Part shown: one piece after another, positions 20,491 to 52,659 of the stretch
How positions within the stretch are numbered: the stretch's first letter is position 1
Layout of the letters: every line of letters starts with the position of its first letter
Origin: Parelaphostrongylus tenuis
Taxonomy: Eukaryota; Nematoda; Chromadorea; Rhabditida; Metastrongylidae
Assembly: GCA_019055375.1 (NCBI GenBank)
Contig: JAHQIW010000206.1
Span: 186,001 to 250,000 of the forward strand
Direction of reading: 5' to 3'
Length of the DNA: 64,000 nt
Notes under the pieces: generated by a model
The model's database searches: none
Seen by the model: the letters and a program-made list of their open reading frames with translations, nothing else
Told to the model about the DNA's origin: nothing
Made by a program: the position numbers and the translations under genes

Positions 20491-23008
20491 GTGAAAGTCA
20501 TGTCCTTACTGAGCACCATCATAAAATAAATTACTTTGAGAATCGTTTAGAATGCAACCTTTAATGGTACGACTCGTAGCTTTTTTAGGAGCACAAGTGA
20601 GATTGTTATTATGCTACTTATTTACAAAAGCCGACATTTCGGCGTATTTCACTTTCTCAGAGCTTCAAAATACCGTTTTCCAGCAATCTAATAAGTCAGA
20701 TAGTTACATAGACTTAACGGGAAACCGCAAAGCCTTAATTTCGATCGCATTTCACTGTTATCAATCTCTTTGAATCGGCCCCTCACGGAATTCACTCTAT
20801 CGATGAGCTTTTTTACTTTCTGAAGATGAAGAGTGAATTAGACGGGGCTCTGCTTCCGCCAGACTTGCTGCTTCAGAGCTTTTTTTTACACTACACCTGA
20901 CTTGAATAGCTATGGTTTCCTTACCATTAAAAAGAATTTTTCACGCAACGAGTTCAGAACTTCTCTCTGTTCTCTTCATATAATTGAATGATGATTGTTC
21001 AAAACTTGTTTCTCACACTCTTGCATGTGAAGAATGAGAGAGAAAGTGATGAACTAGTCTGTTTTTTCACTTTGTTTCCAGTATGATTCGTTGATGGCAG
21101 CCCTGGTCCTATAGGTTATTTCTAACGCTAAAAAATTGAAGTCAGTTTTTTTTTTTAATAGTACATCTCTCATGGGGAAACATGATGAATTTAAATACTA
21201 AAAAATTTTGAGTTGTTAAACTTTCTTTCTTTTTTCAGTAGAATAGCTTTGGACTAGAAAAAGTCGGATGGTTTTCAAATATTTATCTTAGAAAAATGTA
21301 ACAATAATAAAAATGGTAACGATCAAGCAAGTGTCTGGTTGAAATTACTTAGAAGAATACATGAAAGTTGACAAGAAAATGTAAATTACTTTCCACAAAA
21401 TTCCTTTTCGAAGCAACACCCGCTTTCACCTATCAATCATTCCAAGCAATGCTCTCACTGGCACTTTCATAGAAGTAAAATCGGAGCTTAATATGTAAGA
21501 CGATGGGGAAAGAGGACTGCGAGGTTGAGAATGAAAATCTGTAGTCGAATATGTAAACGAATATTCAGCTTCAAATCAAAAGCAAATTCTATAACAAGCT
21601 GCAAAAATATTACGAAGCAATTTTATGAGTGAACAATATACGAAAATCAGACAAGATCATTCGCCGACCGCAATTAATGTTATAAAGTGTACTTCTATAG
21701 TTTTATAATAAATGGAAAAAATTATCTAGTATAGCATTGGATGATGTTTTTGGCAATTTCTCTTTCTTCCCTTCATTTAGTCATGGTTAAATCAGCATTT
21801 TACAATCAATTATTGTTATTAATTAGTCGTTGATTCGTAACACATGGTTCACAAGACGTTCTCGATTCTGGTTAAAAGTAAAGATAACACTATACATTTA
21901 TTGCGCATCAGACAATTCAAGCCTAACAATCATATCCTTCGATTCCTGATTACTTCGAACTGATCGATTTTGATGGATAATGGTTTCATAAGGGTGTGTT
22001 TCAAAAAAGCAAATCTCATAAATCAATGTTCAATATTCAACATCCACAGAAGTATTGTGTTATTACAATGAATCCAATACATGTGTTGAGCATTCAATTG
22101 CTTAATTAAATAACAGTACCTAAATTTGCAAGAAAATCCCTAGAGAATTTGCCTTTTACGTTAATGTCATGTCGATTGGCCACAAGGTAATCGTTAAATT
22201 ATAAAGAATCATGTGCAACATGTAGTTAATGAGAAAATGAAACGATTAGAATAGTGGCACTTCTGAGCGATCCTAATCAATGAATAGCTAATCATGACAT
22301 TGATTGGAATTTCTCAACAACGTTAATACTTTAAAATTAGTGGCGATAAAGAGAGATCATCAGTCGAATCAGTTCGCTTGTGTACACGAGAACCACGAGA
22401 CTACAAAAATATAGATTGGAGGAATTAAGAATTATAATCGTTTGCACACTAACAATAACGAGTAGTTGTGAATCCACATTGCTCGCAATTGGTGTCATTG
22501 ATATTCGAAGTAAACTATCTTACTAATGAAATGCATGGGTTGAAACTGTCAGCAACGCTTCAGTTGCAATCACTGTAGAAGCCATAACCTTGCAGTGTCA
22601 CAAACACCAGATTAATGAGATGTGGATTTAATGTCGTGAAATTACTTTTCTTTCATATAATGATCCTAGTTATCATCAGCTGACCTTACTCTTGCTCGAT
22701 CTCCTCTCTTCATGTATTTCGGTCGATTCCCCGCTTTCGAACTCTAATGGCGACACGCCAACGACAACCTTATTTTGGCTCTAAAGCCAAAGTAATAAAA
22801 ACTTGGTAGTAAGACTGTTGGATAAATTCAGAAAGATGGGATGTAAGATTTCGAATCAATGATGAACTCTGATCAAACCTGAGGTTGAATTGGAATACTC
22901 AATGAAACTTGCGAAACACCAAGTGCGACAGCTTTCGGTTGCCTTACGAGAACACCGTGAATTACCGGATGGTTCGAAATGCTAAAATGTTTGAAATAAT
23001 TGAAAATT
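20491..23008. other. No gene seen
   Basis: AT-rich intergenic sequence with homopolymer runs. The 73-codon plus frame at 20552-20773 has no recognisable motif. Confidence 0.5.
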
Positions 23009-23100
23009 GGACGACAGTTAAGTGAGAGAAACAAATAGTATCTGTGCTGGGGCTTGCACTACCTGAAGACGGGCCATTCAAGTAAAGTTAGCTGTTGAAC
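23009..23100 (+). repeat. Second copy of the 20132-20222 block
   Basis: About 90 bp nearly identical (GACGACAGTTAAGTGAGAGA, CCTGAAGACGGGCCATTCAA, AAGTTAGCTGTTGAACTT) in the same orientation, 2.9 kb away. Confidence 0.85.
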
Positions 23101-26100
23101 TTTTCGAAAATGCGTGCTCTCTATGGAAATGGCCATTTTGGCAAGTAGTCAATTTCTAGAAAACTCCATTTGATTTCGATGCTCTTCAATTCTTGTGCTC
23201 TACTATGACAAGCAACTAATAGTTATTAGCATAATGCTTCATTCCGCTCTACTTTTGAAATCATCCTGCATAAATTTCGTTTGAGTTAGATTACTTTTGT
23301 TAGGAATCTTTTTATCAATTATCTGTAGTTTTCACTGCATATCTTATTCCCATGGTTATTTTCATATTCTATACTGTGCACTACTAAAGCTCTTTCTGAA
23401 CTTCTGAAATTTTTTTTGTGGTTTGAGCTGATTATAGTTTTTCCAATCACTATCTAACGTTTTGTTCATATAGAATATGTTTTGGATGTACATACTGTCA
23501 CACTAACTTTGATAGCTCTTCTCGCAAAGCGTTGGATGTCCTGATATTTGTATAATATTTTGTATTTCCTTTTCGTTGGAAGATAAAAAGATAAATTCAT
23601 AGGCCTTGAGATTCTTACAGCTACTTCAAAGCACATTTATACCAGACAATAGGAATCGTTTTGGCTATGATAAAATTATGAGGCCTATACAAACATTAGT
23701 ATCACTGACATAACCACAAAAACGCCAAGGCACAAGAAGGACACGGAAATCAAAGTTCTGGGATGCGAGTAAGTTGGAAAATGAAGCGGCTTCAATTCGC
23801 AATTACCGTATCTGGTGCGGACGTTGTAATCATTGTATCTCGACTACAGCTCCATCATAACTGTGTTCAGTGCCGACTGTGCTCCCTAGATCATTTCCAC
23901 TAGCGGCTGATCAGTAACATGTGAGCTCCAGGAAAAGGTCGTGGATTCGGAACCTCGTTAGGTTCCGCATTCTGCTCTATCTCAGCAATCTTACTATTGT
24001 TTTTCGTATTTTATCCTATCTCGAAAAAAGGAGTGGCAGTAAACAAGTGCTGGACATTGTACAGACATGGTTGTTAGATCATACATATATTTTATACATC
24101 CCCTTGCGGACGATGAGGGTCAATATGACCCTCAGCTGGGCGCGCCGTTCGGACGGTCTACGAAGAATGGTGCGTGCTCTAATACAAATTTGGGTTAATA
24201 AAGCTTTTAGAGGAACAATGTCATCAAATACGATGAAATATCACTGATAAAACTCATGTATGAATGATTTTGGCAAGATTAAGGCTAATGCCGCCCAAAA
24301 TCCTTTCCTTTTCCAAAAGAAAAAACCATACACTTGCGAAAAGGATTGTATTTCCAGCTGTTGTTGAGGATTTTCTCATATATTCTTGAAGCTTTTGCAG
24401 TCAATAGATAGCTTGAGAAATTTTGACTCTAATACCAAGCTTTTTGTTTGAAAATAATCCTACAGTACGTTCTAACGAAAAATAAAAGATAACGTTTTGC
24501 AATCGCAATCCAATTTTGTTAATTGAATGTGGCTTATTTGGAATATTATAGTTATATTCAATTCTTATAGACACTTATGCTAAAAATAACTTGAATTATC
24601 ATTGAAAAAGCCTTTCAAACGTATTTCTAGAAAGAATAACGCCCAGCTGACTTGAGAATCCTTACTTTTGAAAAAAATTTCTTCACATGCAATCGTATCT
24701 TAAGGATTGCGCTTATGAGCCCTTGGTTTTTTCTAGAAAAGACTTATCCCATTATATTACTAGTATTCCTTCGATAGCTGAAGTCAAGTGAATTTGAACG
24801 TTGTATTTTGTTTCTCAAATGACTTGTTCTTTGCGGTGTGACAGTTGAAATAAAATTTTGTTTCACATTCAAGGCTTTCTCGCAGAATGAAGTTTTTCTG
24901 TGAACAATTAATATCCATTCAATAGTGTAAATCTCAGCGATTTCATAGATGTAGTTTATTTTTGGAAAGGACTCCTCAAAGAGGTATGACAGTCAAAATA
25001 AGATTGAGTTTCGCACTACAAAGGTGGGATTTCGCGACATTGGCCACAAGACACCGTGGCTTTGATAAGACATCAACTGACTGCAAAAAGTAATTTTCTT
25101 TTGACTGCTACAGTACAATAAGAAGTTCCTTTCAAAAAAGATCATTATGGAAATCGCCGAGATTTGGTCCATCGAAGAATTATGAAAGTCCAGCGGAAAA
25201 GCTTTCTTCGATGGGAAATGCATGACTGTGAAAGATATTTCAATTTCTACTGTTAGAGCGCATTAAGAAACCATTTCGAAAATCAAGTAGACCATCAAAA
25301 TTTTCGAGATTCTAACTATCGAATGGCTATTATAGCTCTGAAAAAATCAGTAGTCTCGTTTTTCTCAAGAGATCAAAGCAGGAAGCGGACACAAAATGAT
25401 CCAATTTTTCGAAATCTAATCTTCTCTTAACTGTTGCAACACTTCGAGGTCTTTTCAAAAACCAAGTACATTCGTTTCCCAATCTAACGACTTGCTTATG
25501 AAAAAATCTTTATCCGACGAGAAATGCTTGAGTGTAAAACAAAATTTTTTTCGACTGTTACAGCGAACAAAAGAGGCCACCAAAGGAATAGAGTACATCG
25601 TTCAAATTCACTTGATTTTAACTATCAAATGACTACCAAAACGTTTTACAATAGCAAAAAAAAACGTTTTTACCAAAGGGCTCGAACAGAGTGGAGATGA
25701 CAGGAAAGAACCGCTGTACCTCCATCTCTTCTTCGCGTACTATAGCTATGAATAAAGAAGTCGAACGAGACTACGCATTGATCTGAGAAACGGGAATCTG
25801 GACTGAAATAATAATCAAAAAATATTGAGAATTATCGAGAGGGTGGCATCGCATGCAATAAGCAGCACTATTTTTGACGAACTATCTATTATTTTAATTT
25901 TTAGCCAGTATGATGAATCTTATGCACTCTGTTTAATAAAGTATACGCAGACTGAAAGTTGTGGATAAGTATAAATAAAATATCATAGAAATATTCGATA
26001 AAGCTTCTAAATATAGCCTTCTCATAGATACTTGGATTTTTTTGCTTTGAAAGTGTGGATTATGAATGGAGCAATTACGTTATTTCCAATAATAATAACG

Positions 26101-26205
26101 TTACTGATGTCAGTTCTATTATATCTGGCCATTTACAAACACAGAAATCCCAGTTACTGACGAAAAAAGTGCAAATTCCATTAGAAAACTACTAAATTAG
26201 CCTTG
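23101..26205. other. AT-rich stretch with decayed dispersed repeats; no gene seen
   Basis: 24300-25680 consists of degenerate units of the dispersed family (for example GAGGTCTTTTCAAAAACCAA at 25450 and similar at 25270 and 25575). A short CGGACGATGAGGGTCAATAT hairpin-like block at 24108 recurs inverted near 44858. No supported exon. Confidence 0.5.
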
Positions 26206-26230
26206 GATCTAGCCCCGGCGACCTCACTTC

Positions 26231-26310
26231 GGAGCCGTTCGAGCCGACCGCCAGCCAAAAATGGAGCCGTCCGAGCCGCCCGCCAGCCAAAAATGGCGCC
26301 GTCCGCAAAA
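26231..26310. repeat. GC-rich tandem repeat, 32-bp unit
   Basis: Two and a half units of a GGAGCCGT(T/C)CGAGCCG-starting, CCAGCCAAAAAT-ending sequence at 26231, 26263 and 26295. Confidence 0.85.
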
Positions 26311-26523
26311 AGTTATACATCATCAACTCGTCAATATCACCATTTCATCATTTCAAAACCTCACTTTGCTCTTCGCTAATCTCCTTCCTGCAGACTATAC
26401 GATCCAAGTAAGGACTATCCATGAAGTAGTTAGCACAGTGTAACCTATAAGAACATTAATAAAGTACCTCTTCATGTCCTTTCCATCTTATGCGCTGTAC
26501 GAGAACTTCACAAAGAAGATTAT

Positions 26524-26760
26524 TTGGCAGTGTATTTTGAGCCATTCATGAAGTATCTTATGGGCATTTATACAGTGCAAAATACGTGTTTCGTCCTTCC
26601 AAAGTCGTCAGTTGTACGATGCTTTGTTGTTCAGTCAGTTCCTCAGCGATCTACCCTTACATTAAGGAATCGACGACAAACTTTTTGCACCACCGTGGCG
26701 TTCTTTTCGGGTAATTGTCGACTGCATGGTGTGTGGCTGTTGCGTGAGCATGTGTAACAA
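26524..26760. mobile_element. Single arm of the large foldback family
   Basis: GTGTATTTTGAGCCATTCAT, TACAGTGCAAAATACGTGTT and TTACATTAAGGAATCGACGA follow the order of the left arm at 5195-5480. No inverted partner is adjacent. Confidence 0.6.
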
Positions 26761-27189
26761 ACATTGCACTCGACTATTTTAAGACCTCGCTCAAGAACAA
26801 TATAATCCGACGTGAAAGGCGTTGCAGACGTAGCACATGAATGGCTAGTGTATGAAACGTCTTGGATAATATATTGGTGGTTATTTCCAGGACCGACTAT
26901 CGACTAACCTCGACATTGATTGACGTGCTGTAATTTCTATTCATCAAACACGATGCTGTTACTCGAAGTTTATTTTAGGGTTAATCGCTTGTTAAAAGAT
27001 ATCGTTTTCAAAAGGTACGGAATGATTAGTGGTTGGTTATTGCTGCCTTCTTATTCATACATTCACAAATCCAGGAGGCATCTTTGACGCAGTGTTTTGA
27101 GGTGCCTCATAATCACTCAAGAGCCTGAAGTTGTCATACCATCCGTTCCGAGTGTTTTCTTAAGACTACGCTCAAAATTCAACATGCCT

Positions 27190-27655
27190 GATAATTATTT
27201 TTAAGCCATGCACGTAGTCTGTTATGGGCACTTATACAGCGCAATACACGTGTTTTAGCCTTGCAGCCTCGTTAGTTGCTCGGTGCCTTTCGTCTTGAGC
27301 CATTCTCTCTTGAAGGAGAACCCCCTACTAGAGAACCCTCAAACGTAATATTTACACGCTTCGTCAAGTGATAAAAATCACCAAACGGGCAGTGTTGTAC
27401 ATTTGATTGCTCTTCTCTTGTAATTATAAAATATCATACCATTCGTTACAAGTGTTTTCTTAAAAGCAATGGTATATTACCAGCAAGAGCAATCGAGTGT
27501 ACAGCACTGCCCATTTGGTGATTTTATCACTTGATGACGCGTGTAGATATTACATCTGCGGTTCCTCCACGTAAGAAAGTTCTCCCCAATAAGGATTAGC
27601 TAAGATGAAAGGCTTTGTGCAATTAACGAGGGTGCAAGGCTGAAACGCCTGTGTA
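27190..27655. mobile_element. Foldback element of the CACGTGTTT family
   Basis: The left arm carries GCGCAATACACGTGTTTTAG, GTCAAGTGATAAAAATCACC, GGCAGTGTTGTACA. The right arm carries the inverse (TGTACAGCACTGCCCATTTG, ATTTTATCACTTGATGACGC, CGTGTAGATATTAC). The palindrome centre is near 27440. Confidence 0.8.
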
Positions 27656-27999
27656 AAATAAGAGACTACGCGCGTCGTTCAACAATAGGCGGCCTGGAGA
27701 CACTTGAAAATGTCGAAATGCTTTTTCACTTAACTTCGCAATAGACACCATTAGGTAGCTCGAATTCTCTGACAGTATTTTGGCTACTTTATCAAGAAGA
27801 TAGATGGAAAAGGCGCTATATTGGTACAAAATCACAATCACACCAGCTCAACTAGGGTGGAGGAGGTAGAGAGCGACACAAGTAGCATCTATGCGTAACT
27901 TCTCAACATTATAGCACGGGGTGCTCTGCGTATTTCGTCGAAAACTATAGTGCCCATGTGAATTTGAAGGGTAACATTTGCAACTCCCGGTCCACTAGT

Positions 28000-28122
<123 letters not shown>

Positions 28123-29860
28123 GTGTATCGAATGCCTACACTGGCTTGTTTCGACTGTGCTAGGTGTCTTATGTGAACTTTCTAGCTGGATTTTTTTTAT
28201 AAACAAGAGTTCTTGAATAGCATACCTCTAGACCGAAGATTGCATGAAGACGGTAATCTGATTGAGTAATGGTAGCATTACGACATTGTTCAGAAAGCAC
28301 CATCTTTCGCTAATGACGTTGAATTTACCTCCTCATAGGTGGCCTGATTAAGTGGCTCCCATGCCCTTAGCGTGGTAGTTAACACTTCATGATCGAACGC
28401 TAGTGAAGAGTTGTGCTCCCATCAATGTTGCCTAAGCCCAAGCCTGGGCTCTCATAATTTCTTATTCAAAATCAATTGGAAAAAAACAATTCAAGAATTC
28501 AAAAATTCAAAAAAAAAACCACAACTCTCGTCTAGGGTCCATGATTGCACTATTTTTTGGCTCAGGACAACAAAGAGTACGCCAAAAATTTTTTTTGCAA
28601 GAATTCCTTTGAGCAGATGACAAGTGTGGTGTGATTTGAGTGCAAATCGACCTTCATTCCTTTGTCCCTCATAAGATGACCTTATAAAATTCAATAACAT
28701 CTCTTCCCTTAGGACGAGTGTGAAGATCAGCGTCTGAGAAAATTGCCCTCGTTTTAGTCAAACAGCACCACACAGTGCATCCGTGACACTTCGTGGATGC
28801 GACCGATCCTGTCCCAATTAAGTCCTCTTCTAATCGAAATTCGACCCTAGTACATCGACATAAAGCCAAACGACTTGTTTTTTTTTAAATAATCTAAATC
28901 TCGTTCACATTCACTTAGAGATCTTTTTATTTCTGGGACCGCCTGCTCCAGATAAGATTAATTTACAAACATTCACGTATAAATCACTGTAACTGTGTGT
29001 TTCGAAAGCACTGACAATCATGCAAAGCACTCTAAAGAGTTTTCTCTAGCGATATTTCATCGAGTTCGTTTAAAATCATTTTTATTTTCCAATAACTTTG
29101 GTAGCATAACGTTTAGAATACCACCAAGGGCAAGGTAAACAATACAAAAAATAACCGTGACTAGTGAGAGAGTAGCCGGATCGATATAACTTAAGTACGT
29201 AAGAACATAAAACGTAAATAAGTGTGACTAAAGACTGCATCTATCACATACACGTAATAACTAGTAATGTCTTTTTTTTACATAATTACAATAGCTTATA
29301 ACAACACTGCACAGTTAGTAAAGTATTTAAACAAGAAAAAATACACTCATGCCAGGTTCGTTTTTTGTACCATTCAATTGCAAACACCGGATATTGACAC
29401 TTTCAAAGTGAGCTATCAAAAGTTAGTGTACTTTTGAAACTGAGAAGCTCACAGGACATGAGACCATTAATTGTTGATTCACGTCGATAAAAAAAAAAAA
29501 CACCGTTTGATTCAAAGTCAGAATCAACTAATAGAAGGAGCTCGCAACGAAAGTATCCGGATTTGTTTCATCACTCACGCCGTGTCTACTCGCCTATGGA
29601 CCTCAAAAACATGAAGGTTTACCAGTAGTGGATTTAGCATTAAAACTCTGCAATTTAGACTAGCTATCTGACAACAGTAGAAACATGCGATTTAGAATTT
29701 ATTTCTAGACGATCACAGGCCAGCACGACTAAGCAAAATATGGAATTTACTGAGCATTTACACGAAAATATCACTGTTTTTCTATACGGTTGAGTCGCTC
29801 CATGGATTCTGACAGTAGAGCAATGAACACCAGACTTTTCACCAGAAGTAATTAGAATTG
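28123..29860. other. No gene seen
   Basis: AT-rich intergenic sequence between the foldbacks and the mlk-1 3' end, with only short frames lacking motifs. Confidence 0.5.
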
Positions 29861-29861
29861 C

Positions 29862-30236
29862 ATAATTTTAGTATCGTTCAACTGCGCATTTTCTTGCTAC
29901 CATTTTGGTATACAACTTTCCTGATAATTGCTATGCGATAGAGCTATTGTGGGAACAAACTCTCGCTTGCCACTCATGCACTAATGGCGCGTAGGAGAAA
30001 GTGCAATTGAAGCGACGCGTAAGATTAATGGAGATTCCTGTGAACGGCTCGAGCGCTACTGACCTTCAAGATTGTTCTCTCCAGCTTTGGACTTCGCGAA
30101 CCACTTCCTAGTCGTCCTTTTTGCAACTGTATCATCGCCCAATCTTCATTAATCTTTCACAACTTTACCTTGAATTGAGTATAGTATAGACAAGTTGCAT
30201 AGCAAAATGTAGGCAAGAAAATAAACAATTGCATGG
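29862..30236. mobile_element. Mariner-derived foldback, second copy
   Basis: The ends (GCATAATTTTAGTATCGTTC at left, and GCAAGAAAATAAACAATTGC at right) and the internal GCGTAAGATTAATGGAG match 11549-12107. The transposase fragment is present in the opposite orientation (minus strand, GAAGTGGTTCGCGAAGTCCA) and is broken by stops. Confidence 0.7.
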
Positions 30237-30458
30237 TGTTGTTAAGCCATTTTGATTACTTCTAGTTAGTGAATTAGGTGCTTACTGCTCTAGTGCCGAA
30301 ACTTAAGGAATGACCTATCTTTGAACGCACATAGTAGATGATATAATGGATTACAGAGATCCTTAATGTTGAGACGCGTGAATCACGTTCTATACAAAAA
30401 TAAGTAGGCAGTTCTTCTTTTAAACCAATCACACAACATCTTCGATACGGATTACCAC

Positions 30459-49233
<18,775 letters not shown>

Positions 49234-49847
49234 CTGTAAGTCAAGAATAAAAGCTAAAATCAAATTAAAACAAATGGGATGATAAAATATCTAGGCTTAA
49301 AACATTTCGTCTGGCCAAAAAAGAGTGCGTACGACTGGATATCTAACGAATTACACGCGTGATAGAATGAACGCAAAAGGCGAGTGTCAAACATAATTTT
49401 TGATCTGGATGAAACAACCTTATGAAAGGGTGTTTTGATGAACTAGAGACGTGGTTTTGTAGCCAGAAATCTCCGCTTTCGAATGATTACTAACACTCCC
49501 ATGAAAAGTTCCCCTCCAGCGAATGAGGCCGGTCGGTTTCTTATTTGCTTCCTTATAACGGCAAAGAACCGTCAGCTGAATACACCTTTGAAGCGATAAA
49601 GGAAAATCCCCTTTTTCCACTCATTAAAAAAGTAGTAGAACCTGTCAAAAAAGGAGACTAGCACGGTCTTTCTACTTCACAGTTAGACCGTGAAATTACT
49701 GTAGATGTACGCATTGGAGCCAATTCGTACTGTCATGATTCTGTTCAATAAAAATGACAAAAAACTTTATGGGAAAACAAGAGGAATCACATTATAAAAC
49801 ATATCAACCCAAAAGTGATAGAAAGTTATTGGATTCATGGTAATAAT

Positions 49848-50097
49848 TATTAACTTCCGGTTGACTTCCACGGACCCACGCTGGGCGGGCACAACTCTAT
49901 CTACTCTGCCCTGATTAGCCGGCGACTGTAGTAGTGCTTTTCGTTGCAAGACCCACAAGAGATATTTTGGACTGATTCGCATGGGATCTTGCAACGGAAA
50001 GTAGTTCTGTAGTTGGCAACTAATAGCGGCGGAGGAGGTGAAGTTGTTCCCACACTGGCAGACAAGCCCAGCATGGGTCCACGGAGTTAACTTAATC
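49848..50097. mobile_element. Inverted-repeat element (MITE)
   Basis: Left arm GTTGACTTCCACGGACCCAC with GCTGGGCGGGCACAAC; right arm GTTGTTCCCACACTGGCAGA and CATGGGTCCACGGAGTTAAC, a diverged inverse. CTTGCAACGGAAAG and CTTTTCGTTGCAAG form the inner pair. Confidence 0.8.
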
Positions 50098-50099
50098 AA

Positions 50100-50312
50100 A
50101 GGGCAGGTATGGCGCAATGGCTGGTGGTGAGCTCCTGCGCAGCACGTGGTCGTTGGTTCGATATCGTCCCCAAGGTCAAATAGCACCAAAGTTGTCTGGG
50201 AGCATAAAATCACAGACTTGATAGATCGGCAGGCCATCTAGTCATCTCTATGACGCTACAATGGAGTCGAATGCATGATGAGTCCTTCAGGGATTGATCA
50301 ATGCCGAGAGGT
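50100..50312 (+). mobile_element. tRNA-derived SINE, diverged
   Basis: Head GGTATGGCGCAATGGCTGGT and GTTGGTTCGATATCGTCCCC, end TCCTTCAGGGATTGATCAAT. The middle is shortened. Confidence 0.78.
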
Positions 50313-50550
50313 TTGGGCTATATCCTGTAATGAGCACCTCCACGGTTCAGATATAGCTGCGAGCTAGGCAGAGAAAGGAGATTGACGGTGCCATGGATAA
50401 CAACAGAGGCAGGGAAAGGGTTATCAGTGGTTCGAAACCACCCCACGTCGCTCTGAGCTTTTCTCGTATTTTCGTATCAAAGGTGGTAATCACCCAACGC
50501 TTGCACTTCAATTCGTAACATGAATAAATTGATTGACCTAAGCGTAAAGG

Positions 50551-50765
50551 AGCGCATGTGGCGCAGGGGTTAGAGGCGCTCTGCGGCGTTGAGCACAAGA
50601 TTGATGGTTTGACCTTCGCTCATGGCTCACTAAGCCATTCACCCATCCTGGATCGGTAAATTGATACCAAACTGGGAGGATAGGGCAGGACTAACTCAAT
50701 ACAGTGTTAGGGCATCGCGAGTCATTAATAGAGGCCAGATATTCATCCAAGTGGTAAAAAATTTG
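50551..50765 (+). mobile_element. tRNA-derived SINE, 3' truncated
   Basis: Head AGCGCATGTGGCGCAGGGGT, body to GAGGCCAGATATTCATCCAA; the 3' tail is missing. Confidence 0.8.
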
Positions 50766-50791
50766 GATCTTTTCTGGAATCCTGCCGCATT

Positions 50792-50814
50792 TGGGCTTAG
50801 GCTTAGGCTTAGCC
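50792..50814. repeat. Interstitial telomere-like repeat (TTAGGC)n
   Basis: GGGCTTAGGCTTAGGCTTAG: three perfect units. Confidence 0.8.
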
Positions 50815-50929
50815 CTGACTGATGCTGATTTTAACTCATACGTTCAGATAGTAAGAATAGAGACATTTGACAACAGCATCATCTGATTTTTATAATGATA
50901 TATGATGTTTAAAAAAGCGGTAAAATTCA

Positions 50930-51560
50930 AAAAAGAATTTCTAAAAATGCGGCACCACTTGAGGCCTTCGGTAAAAAAGTATTTTTTGTTTTTGCAAATC
51001 GTTTCTGTAGTTTATCGATAGCTCAAATTGAGTGAATTTCAATGGCATGTTTAATTTCTTAAATATCCTATTTTGGCGCCGTACCAGTTAAAATAATATT
51101 TTGTCTCTCATTCGAAGATTTCTCACTGGATAAAAATTCGTTGCAATGAATTTCTAATCGTTAGATAGGGAAAATCTTTGCGATTATAATGGTATACTTG
51201 GCTCTCGTAAAGGACTCCTTCGAGCTTTATAACGACCGAAGAAATATTGGGTTTCACACTAGGTGAGCACTTATAGTCGGCTAGGGCGCGAATTGTAGAG
51301 CTCTAAGAAGTTCTTTCTAAACAGCAAACACATCTTCTTAATCAGAAAAATTTGCTCTATTTAACGGTTAAAATTTTGTTTCAAAAAACCTTTATCACGC
51401 GAGAAATCTTCAAATGTGAAACAAAATCTCATTTTGACTGGGTAGGGCGTTATAAACAAGCAAAATGAAAAATAAAATTTAGCACTGAAATCCACTTTTA
51501 AGCTATCAGATAATCATACAATCGGGCTCTATAAGTCAGCCCTCCTTGACAGACCACTGA
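50930..51560. repeat. Dispersed AT-rich repeat family pieces
   Basis: Blocks such as AGGCCTTCGGTAAAAAAGTA and TTTATCACGCGAGAAATC echo 24300-25680. No gene. Confidence 0.5.
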
Positions 51561-51916
51561 CATGCGTGGCTCAATAAATGATTATCAGGCATATTGAAAT
51601 CATAGAATCGTCAATAACAACAAAGAATACGCGTTTACCAAAGGCCTCAAGTGGCCGTAGTCCAAGTGAGAAATAGCAGCAGATATGACGAAATAACGAA
51701 AGACAACAATGGCAGGAAGTGTTTGTGGGGACTTTTATCGTTACATTTATGGACGACCGTACTGCACTCCACCTCGTCTGGAAGACCAGGAATAAGTGAT
51801 ATGGAACTCGTAAAAGCACATTCAATATAGTGCTAGTTCCTTCCAATCGACTGTCCTGAACCTTGCTGTGAACATCCAATGCAGTCTGCCAGGATTTCTA
51901 AGGCGTCTTCTAAGTT

Positions 51917-52190
51917 GGTAAGTTAGTAGCCTACGTGCGCTTCGACGGTATCGCCCGCTTCATCGGAGCCCTATGCCCCACACTGAACCCTAGTTTCCAG
52001 CAGAGATGGGGAGACATGCCGGTGATGGCACATGACATTGTGCTGTTAGCATCTTTTCAGTCGATGGACTACGGCTATCACCCTAATGTCTCCTTATTCC
52101 TGCCATAAACTAGGTTACACTGCGGAGCGTGTGGCTCTGATGAAGCGGGCGACACCGCCGAGACGTTCGTATGGCACTGACGTATCAACC
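51917..52190. mobile_element. Inverted-repeat element (MITE)
   Basis: Left arm TATCGCCCGCTTCATCGGAG and CACACTGAACCCTAGTTT; right arm AAACTAGGTTACACTGCGGA and GATGAAGCGGGCGACACC. Arms of about 70 bp. Related pieces lie at 33345 and 42300. Confidence 0.82.
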
Positions 52191-52277
52191 ACGAAAAGGC
52201 TCCAAACATTCTCACAGATTCTGTTGAATGTTTATAACGAGGTTTATGAACAGTCGACGAGATGAATTTCTATAAAG

Positions 52278-52582
52278 GATAAAAAAAGGATAAAGCTCTC
52301 GGCGTTGATCAATTCCTGAGGGATGCGCCATGCATTCGACTTCAATTTTTAACTTCGTTTGAGGGGATTGAATGCACATCTGGCCTTTACAATGACTCGC
52401 GGTGGCCTCCCGCTGAACCGAGTCAGTGCTGCTTATCCTCCCAGATAAGTCTGAGACCTGTCTGGTACCAATTTACTGACCCCGGAGGAATGGATGGCTT
52501 GGTGAGCCATGAGCGCGAGATCAAACCACTGACCTCGTGTGCGACGCAGGGCACCTCTAACCACTGCGCCACATGCTCTCTT
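52278..52582 (-). mobile_element. tRNA-derived SINE, full length with 13-bp TSD
   Basis: AAAGGATAAAGCTCTCGGCG through to CCACTGCGCCACATGCTC. A 13-bp direct repeat (AATTTCTATAAAG) lies on both sides, at 52265-52277 and 52583-52595. Confidence 0.92.
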
Positions 52583-52659
52583 AATTTCTATAAAGACAAT
52601 GATTAAATAGATGAAAATGTCTTAACAGAGTTTTCAAACAGAGTTTCTACCTACTGATT

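Noticed and set aside
49767..50237. 156-codon minus-strand frame
   Set aside because: It covers an inverted-repeat element and part of a SINE; no domain.
51571..51879. Minus frame with DVHSKVQDSRLEGTSTILNV
   Set aside because: Looks protein-like for about 35 residues, but no family could be named, and splice sites fit neither mlk-1 nor another gene.
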